Assembly: GCA_963932145.1 (NCBI GenBank)
Contig: OZ010593.1
Span: 39,483,795 to 39,547,794 of the forward strand
Source of the DNA: Acanthosepion lycidas
Lineage: Eukaryota > Mollusca > Cephalopoda > Sepiida > Sepiidae
DNA: 64,000 nucleotides
Reading direction: 5' to 3'
Below the pieces are notes generated by a model. The model ran no database searches and was not told the origin of the DNA. It worked only from the letters and a program-made list of their open reading frames with translations. Each line of letters begins with the position of its first letter. Within the stretch, counting starts at the first letter, position 1. A program made the translations under genes and the position numbers. This document shows, in pieces, positions 59,850 to 64,000 of this stretch.

Positions 59850-60660
59850 TACAAATCTAGTGATGAGCAGAGATTGGCAGTTGATCTCATTCAATCTAGT
59901 GGGGGAAAAACTGGCTGGTTACATTCAATGCCACAAAAACCAAACTAGCTACATTTCATCATCATTGATTGGACCCCAATCATGATGAATGAAGATCTCC
60001 TCAGAGAGGCTTCATGCCTTGAGAGTCTACTGGGCCTTAAACTCACCTCTGACATCAAGTGGAACTTGTACACATGATCCATCACTAAACATACAGAAAA
60101 AATGGTCAGTTCCCTGTACCTGACATCTTGTGCTATCCTCTACCTTTACAAGAGCCAAATCAGGCTTAAAATGGAGTGTTGTCATATTTCAGCAGGAGCT
60201 GTCCAGTCCTCACTTTCTAGTCTCAATAGAATCCAAAAGTGTCTCCAAGTCCTTACGAGTGACAAGTTATTTTCCATTGTTCCAACCCCTTCTCTCACAG
60301 ATGGGAAGTGGCAAGCCACTCACTGAACTATTGCTAGTGTCATGGAAAATATTCATGTGAATTACATTCCTTGATTCTGCCAGTTCTAACCATTACAGCT
60401 AGGACCTGCCATGCCACTCACATTGTAACAAACTACCCTCATTCCCTCTGTATTGCAATATTGCAATGTAACTTCTACATAAACAGCTTCTTCCTGCAAT
60501 TCACGGCTCTGTGGAACTGACTCTCAAGAGGATGTTTCCCCGATCACTACAACCTCAACCTGTTCAAGTCTAAGGCTAACCATTATCTTCTCTTCCTATC
60601 TGTATAAACTGCCCCTTACTCTGTAACACTCTACCTCAAGTTAGCCCTGGGCCTTGTACA
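59850..60660 (+). pseudogene. LINE ORF2 C-terminal remnant
   Basis: The + strand shows LISFNLVGEKLAGYIQCHKN (59880-59940), ILYLYKSQIRLKMECCHISA with GAVQSSLSSLNRIQKCLQVL (60130-60250), then SCNSRLCGTDSQEDVSPITT-like frames (60490-60550) that in the neighbouring frame give the 'LWN.LP..CFPD.YNL..FK' ending of jockey/CR1-like LINEs. It is 5'-truncated with frameshifts and ends in a poly-A/CA-rich stretch near 60676-60770, as expected for a LINE 3' end. Confidence 0.8.
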
Positions 60661-61112
60661 GGGTGAACCTCACCGTAAAAAAAAACAAAAAAAAAATACG
60701 CACACATATATACATACATACATACCCACATGAATATAAAAACACCTGGTACATATGTGTATATACACACACACATACATATAATAAAAGCTTAAAATAC
60801 TACAAGTTTATAAATCACTATTTAACCAATAACTTACTATAAATCAATAAACTATATTATATTTTTGATAATATCAAGTTAACACTAAAATTAATAAATG
60901 ATGAAAAAATGACAGGTGGTTAAAAATAACAATAGAAAATTAACAGAAATTGAAAACAAGACAATACAAACTTTCAGAAAAAATAAGCTAATAAAAAACA
61001 AAAAATAAGATAAATTTAAACTTAATTCATTCACAAAGACACACACAAGCATTTAATTTAATAATAAAATAACATGTAAATATTTTTCATGTGAGATTTG
61101 AAGTTAATTTAC

Positions 61113-61310
61113 CTTGTTCAATTTTTTCAATGATTTGGGTTTGATAGAGCCAGTCACTGAAAGTATTTTCACTGTTTTTGATATTTGCAAGAAACTGTGC
61201 TATTCTCATAGTCTTGGCTCTAATGGATCGACTTAGGCAAAGCAGCTTTTGAAAGTCATAAGCCCTGGCCAAATCATGACAAGGCATCAGTTCCTCTTTT
61301 AACCTTTTGG
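61113..61310 (-). CDS. Internal exon of an unrecognised minus-strand gene
   Basis: Bounded by an acceptor (ctatttgaatttcag) and a consensus donor (CAAG then gtaaat), 198 bases. It encodes KRLKEELMPCHDLARAYDFQ, KLLCLSRSIRAKTMRIAQFL, ANIKNSENTFSDWLYQTQII and EKIEQ. It opens after two bases of a split codon and ends with one base, matching the exon at 57916. The content looks helical and well ordered (leucine, basic and aromatic spacing; WL near the end), and coding-like compared with the AT-rich surroundings. I do not recognise the protein family. Confidence 0.6.
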
Positions 61311-64000
61311 CTGAAATTCAAATAGAAATTAATATCAATGAAAATGCAGAAAAATAGGGAAAACATAATAAAAACATTTTTTTTAAATATCTTATTGAAA
61401 AAAGGTTGAAAGAAATTAAGTCATGCATATAAAAAAAAATGATGCTTCCTGTATAAATATAATGGAAGATTTTCTAAAGGATCAACAGATTTTATATGAA
61501 ATATTCTACAAAGTTTAGAATCGAATACAAAGATTTAGAAAAAAAAAAAAAAATAACAGAAATACCCTTTTGAGAATTATATTTTGGTAGTGAAACAAAT
61601 TTTTAAAATGACATGAAAAAAGCAAATTGGAAGCATTATTTCAACAAAAAATTTGACAACTAATCAGTCATATCACTTGTGTTCTAAATGTACACTTAGT
61701 GACTCTGTTAATGTAACAATCTTAATTATGACACAGTGATTCAGGGGGTGAATCGAACAAAAAAGAAAGAAAGAAAAAAAGAATAGGAAAGAGTTTACTA
61801 ACTGGATGATAATTGTTAAAATTTGCAGGAAGGTGGATTGAAAAGTTGAGAAGAAAATTAAAAAAAAAAAAAAAAAGGTTAAAAAATCAAGTTTCAAAAT
61901 AATAAATGAACTCCCAAACAGTTCCAAGGAGAATCGAATCAAAATTTAACCAGATGGAATTCAGTAAGATTGAGCAAATCCATGAATACCTATTCTTCCA
62001 CACTTCCTGCTGATAAGAAAGAGACAATTACAGTATCCTTGAAGATGTCAAGCAAAAAAACATATGATGTCGATAAAGAAATCTGGGTGGTCACCGAAAT
62101 AACATTTAAGATTCTTTTGGACAAAAGGCCAGGAAAAACATCTGGTTTGAATCAGCCACTCATAAGGAAAATAACCCTACAAAAATAGAGATTAGCCTGA
62201 TCAAGATCTTGTGCCAGCCCTGAAGACAAGAACTTATAAATTTAAATTACTAACACAAGCTGAAAACTCCAAAAGGGGGATCACAGTGCCATTTGATTAT
62301 AACAGTATATAACAAATTATATCTAAACTGAATTGTTACTTTTTTTAACCAGAGTTAATTCTTTATTTCAAAAAATTCTTTTTTTTTTGTGTAGCTCTTC
62401 ATCTGCTTTAGTTTAGTTCATCAGTGATTTTCTCACCGTCTGAGATCAAAAACATAACATGGTAGAGGAGTGAAGGATCAATGAAGGAGATAAATGCTAG
62501 CTAGATTGAGTGGAACTGTGCTCATCAACAAGATACCAATGACCAATCAGCAACATGTTAATGAGTGAGGGGTCAGCTAGATGGTAACCATGGTGATCAG
62601 AAGGAACTTGAAGACCAACACATAGGAGTGGGGGACATTATTGGTTGCCATGGACCAGGATCAACTTATGGCTACAATATAATACTACTTAGCTATGAAT
62701 GAATGTACAAATAAATGAACTTAAATACTCATAATAATATAAGATTTACATGTATTTAGCAATAAAAACATTTTTATATATTATTTTTTATTATTTCACC
62801 CCAAGCAAGGTAATAAAACACTAAAGATTCAAGCGTGAAAGAATATAAGAAAAAGAAAAACATTATTAAGGAGAGAGAATAAAGGAACAGGTATTAAGAA
62901 CAGTGGTGGACTTTCATTTGTATATTTGGACCCATCAAATTTCTGGCATGTGGGTGTAATTGATCTCTATCTGTAGCACAATCAACATAAAATGTTTTCC
63001 ATTTAAAAAATCTAATTTAAATTTAATCAAAATCGTCATTATTACCCATAATATCTAACATACTATTTGAAGCCTATGAATTGACGCTATTCATTTTTAT
63101 TCATAACTAGTTTAAAAGCTACCCTGTTGGGTGGCATTTAAGCTAGCTCCTGCAGAGGACTCTTGGTTAGGGCTTCATCACAATAGGTAAGGAGGAGTAA
63201 ATGTGATAGGCAACATTAAACTACAGAACTCAAAATTGATCACTGCATTTAAGTATTGCATTAACATTTAAGCTTATCTTTTTAAAGTTCAATGATAATT
63301 CTTCTGACACCACTTAATTTAAAGACAATTTGATGTATGTAGGTCCTTACTTTCTATTTTTATTTAATGGATGACTTTTGCTGGATTTTGCAATTAATTT
63401 TGATTATTCCCAAATTTATTTCAAGTTATAAAAACTGTTATCATGCAAAAACCATTTGTCACAAAAACATCACCAAAAACAATCGCAGTAATGAAAACTT
63501 GGGAATCCAAAGTTTCACAATTGTGGGTCTGGATTCAGCCTGAAATGTTTTGGTTTTCTCACAGAGCCAGCCTGATTCCAAAATAGTATGATATGTTGGG
63601 CTACAGCTGAAAAAGTGTGACACACTGACATTCATATTTATTATATAGACTAGCAGCCATACCCAGCTGGTCGCTCAGAAAAAGTGTTCAATTAGAATGG
63701 AGCAAAAACAGCATCATGTTTAGATGTAACTTCTTCAATTACTTTAAAGTACTTTCATTAAAAAAACATTTTGAATTAATGCAGTTACTGATATAACAGA
63801 AGTAGTATGTATTTATTCAATCAAAGTTAGCTGAGGACATGAAGGGTTAAAATAGGCAACATTGAAAACCCACTTCAGACCACAATTATTTTGGAGTTTT
63901 TGAAATTCAATTTGTCAGTGTGCTACCAGAGATGTAAAAGAGAATACATTTATAAAGCAATTGTTAAGTTTGATGAAAATTGGTTGACAGGTCAATGAAA
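61311..64000. other. Non-coding stretch with repeat debris
   Basis: A + strand frame at 61970-62188 (MSKSMNTYSSTLPADKKETI onward, continuing after a stop) is unrecognised and probably transposon-derived. A short repeat-like sequence with cttgcttggggtg motif lies near 62795-62815 on the minus strand, and tatagactagcagccatacccag near 63645 resembles ends of common invertebrate retroposons. No gene supported. Confidence 0.45.

Larger units (their letters stand above)
57917..61112 (-). other. Putative intron carrying a SINE and a LINE
   Basis: Lies between the two minus-strand exons. It holds poly-T, TA arrays, a SINE (59294-59750) and a LINE fragment (59850-60660), both on the + strand, so antisense to the putative gene. 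Confidence 0.45.

Overview
The window reads as nuclear DNA from an invertebrate animal. It is AT-rich and intron-rich, full of poly-T/poly-A tracts and dispersed repeats, and most of it is transposon debris. The debris mix (Penelope-like elements with GIY-YIG ends, Ty3/gypsy, mariner, Tigger, several LINEs and tRNA-derived SINEs) and the SIN3 sequence fit a lophotrochozoan, most likely a mollusc and perhaps a cephalopod. The species is an inference; there is no marker gene here to fix it.

The one host gene I can name is SIN3 (SIN3A/B, the scaffold of the Sin3-HDAC co-repressor). Four consecutive internal coding exons of its C-terminal part lie on the + strand at 8981-9150, 11839-12021, 12532-12719 and 17745-17955. 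They join with exact splice sites and compatible phases. The 5' part of the gene must lie left of the window. The final C-terminal exon(s) were not found, so the last visible intron may be more than 46 kb long and filled with transposons. On the minus strand there are two well-formed exons of an unrecognised gene (61113-61310 joined to an exon starting at 57916) and one probable terminal exon of 79 codons (42732-42971). They are either one gene or two, antisense to or downstream of SIN3.

Layout: 340-6143 is a decayed Ty3/gypsy LTR element on the minus strand, with both LTRs, a primer-binding-like site, gag and pol remnants. Its gag is split by a block holding a 25-bp perfect hairpin and a 31-copy, 27-bp tandem array. 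6.1-8.98 kb is unclassified repeat and intron sequence. 9-18 kb is the SIN3 exons, with a second 27-bp minisatellite at about 10890-11213 and a Penelope fragment inside an intron. 19.7-20.8 kb is a 200-N gap touching a giant (about 0.9 kb) imperfect palindrome. 21.1-22.8 kb is a Tigger/pogo transposase pseudogene. 24.0-24.5 kb is a small element with terminal inverted repeats. 25.5-26.6 kb is a Penelope fragment. 28.7-29.0 kb is a SINE. 29.3-31 kb is a cluster of degenerate repeats. 34.2-36.2 kb is a mariner pseudogene cut by a 1-kb repeat whose inverted partner lies at 47.7-48.7 kb. 36.8-38.7 kb holds transposase-like fragments. 40.5-40.9, 44.3-45.6 and 59.8-60.7 kb are LINE fragments. 49.1-50.15 kb is another Penelope fragment, itself interrupted by a young 135-bp repeat. 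59.2-59.8 kb is a SINE framed by TA arrays and inverted repeats.

The most interesting signals are: a possible 9-nt frame-preserving microexon of SIN3 at 9658-9666; the in-gag 27-bp array with its hairpin; the gap-adjacent giant palindrome; several nearly identical short repeats in inverted orientation; and about ten short-loop hairpins that look like fold-back copying events rather than transposons.
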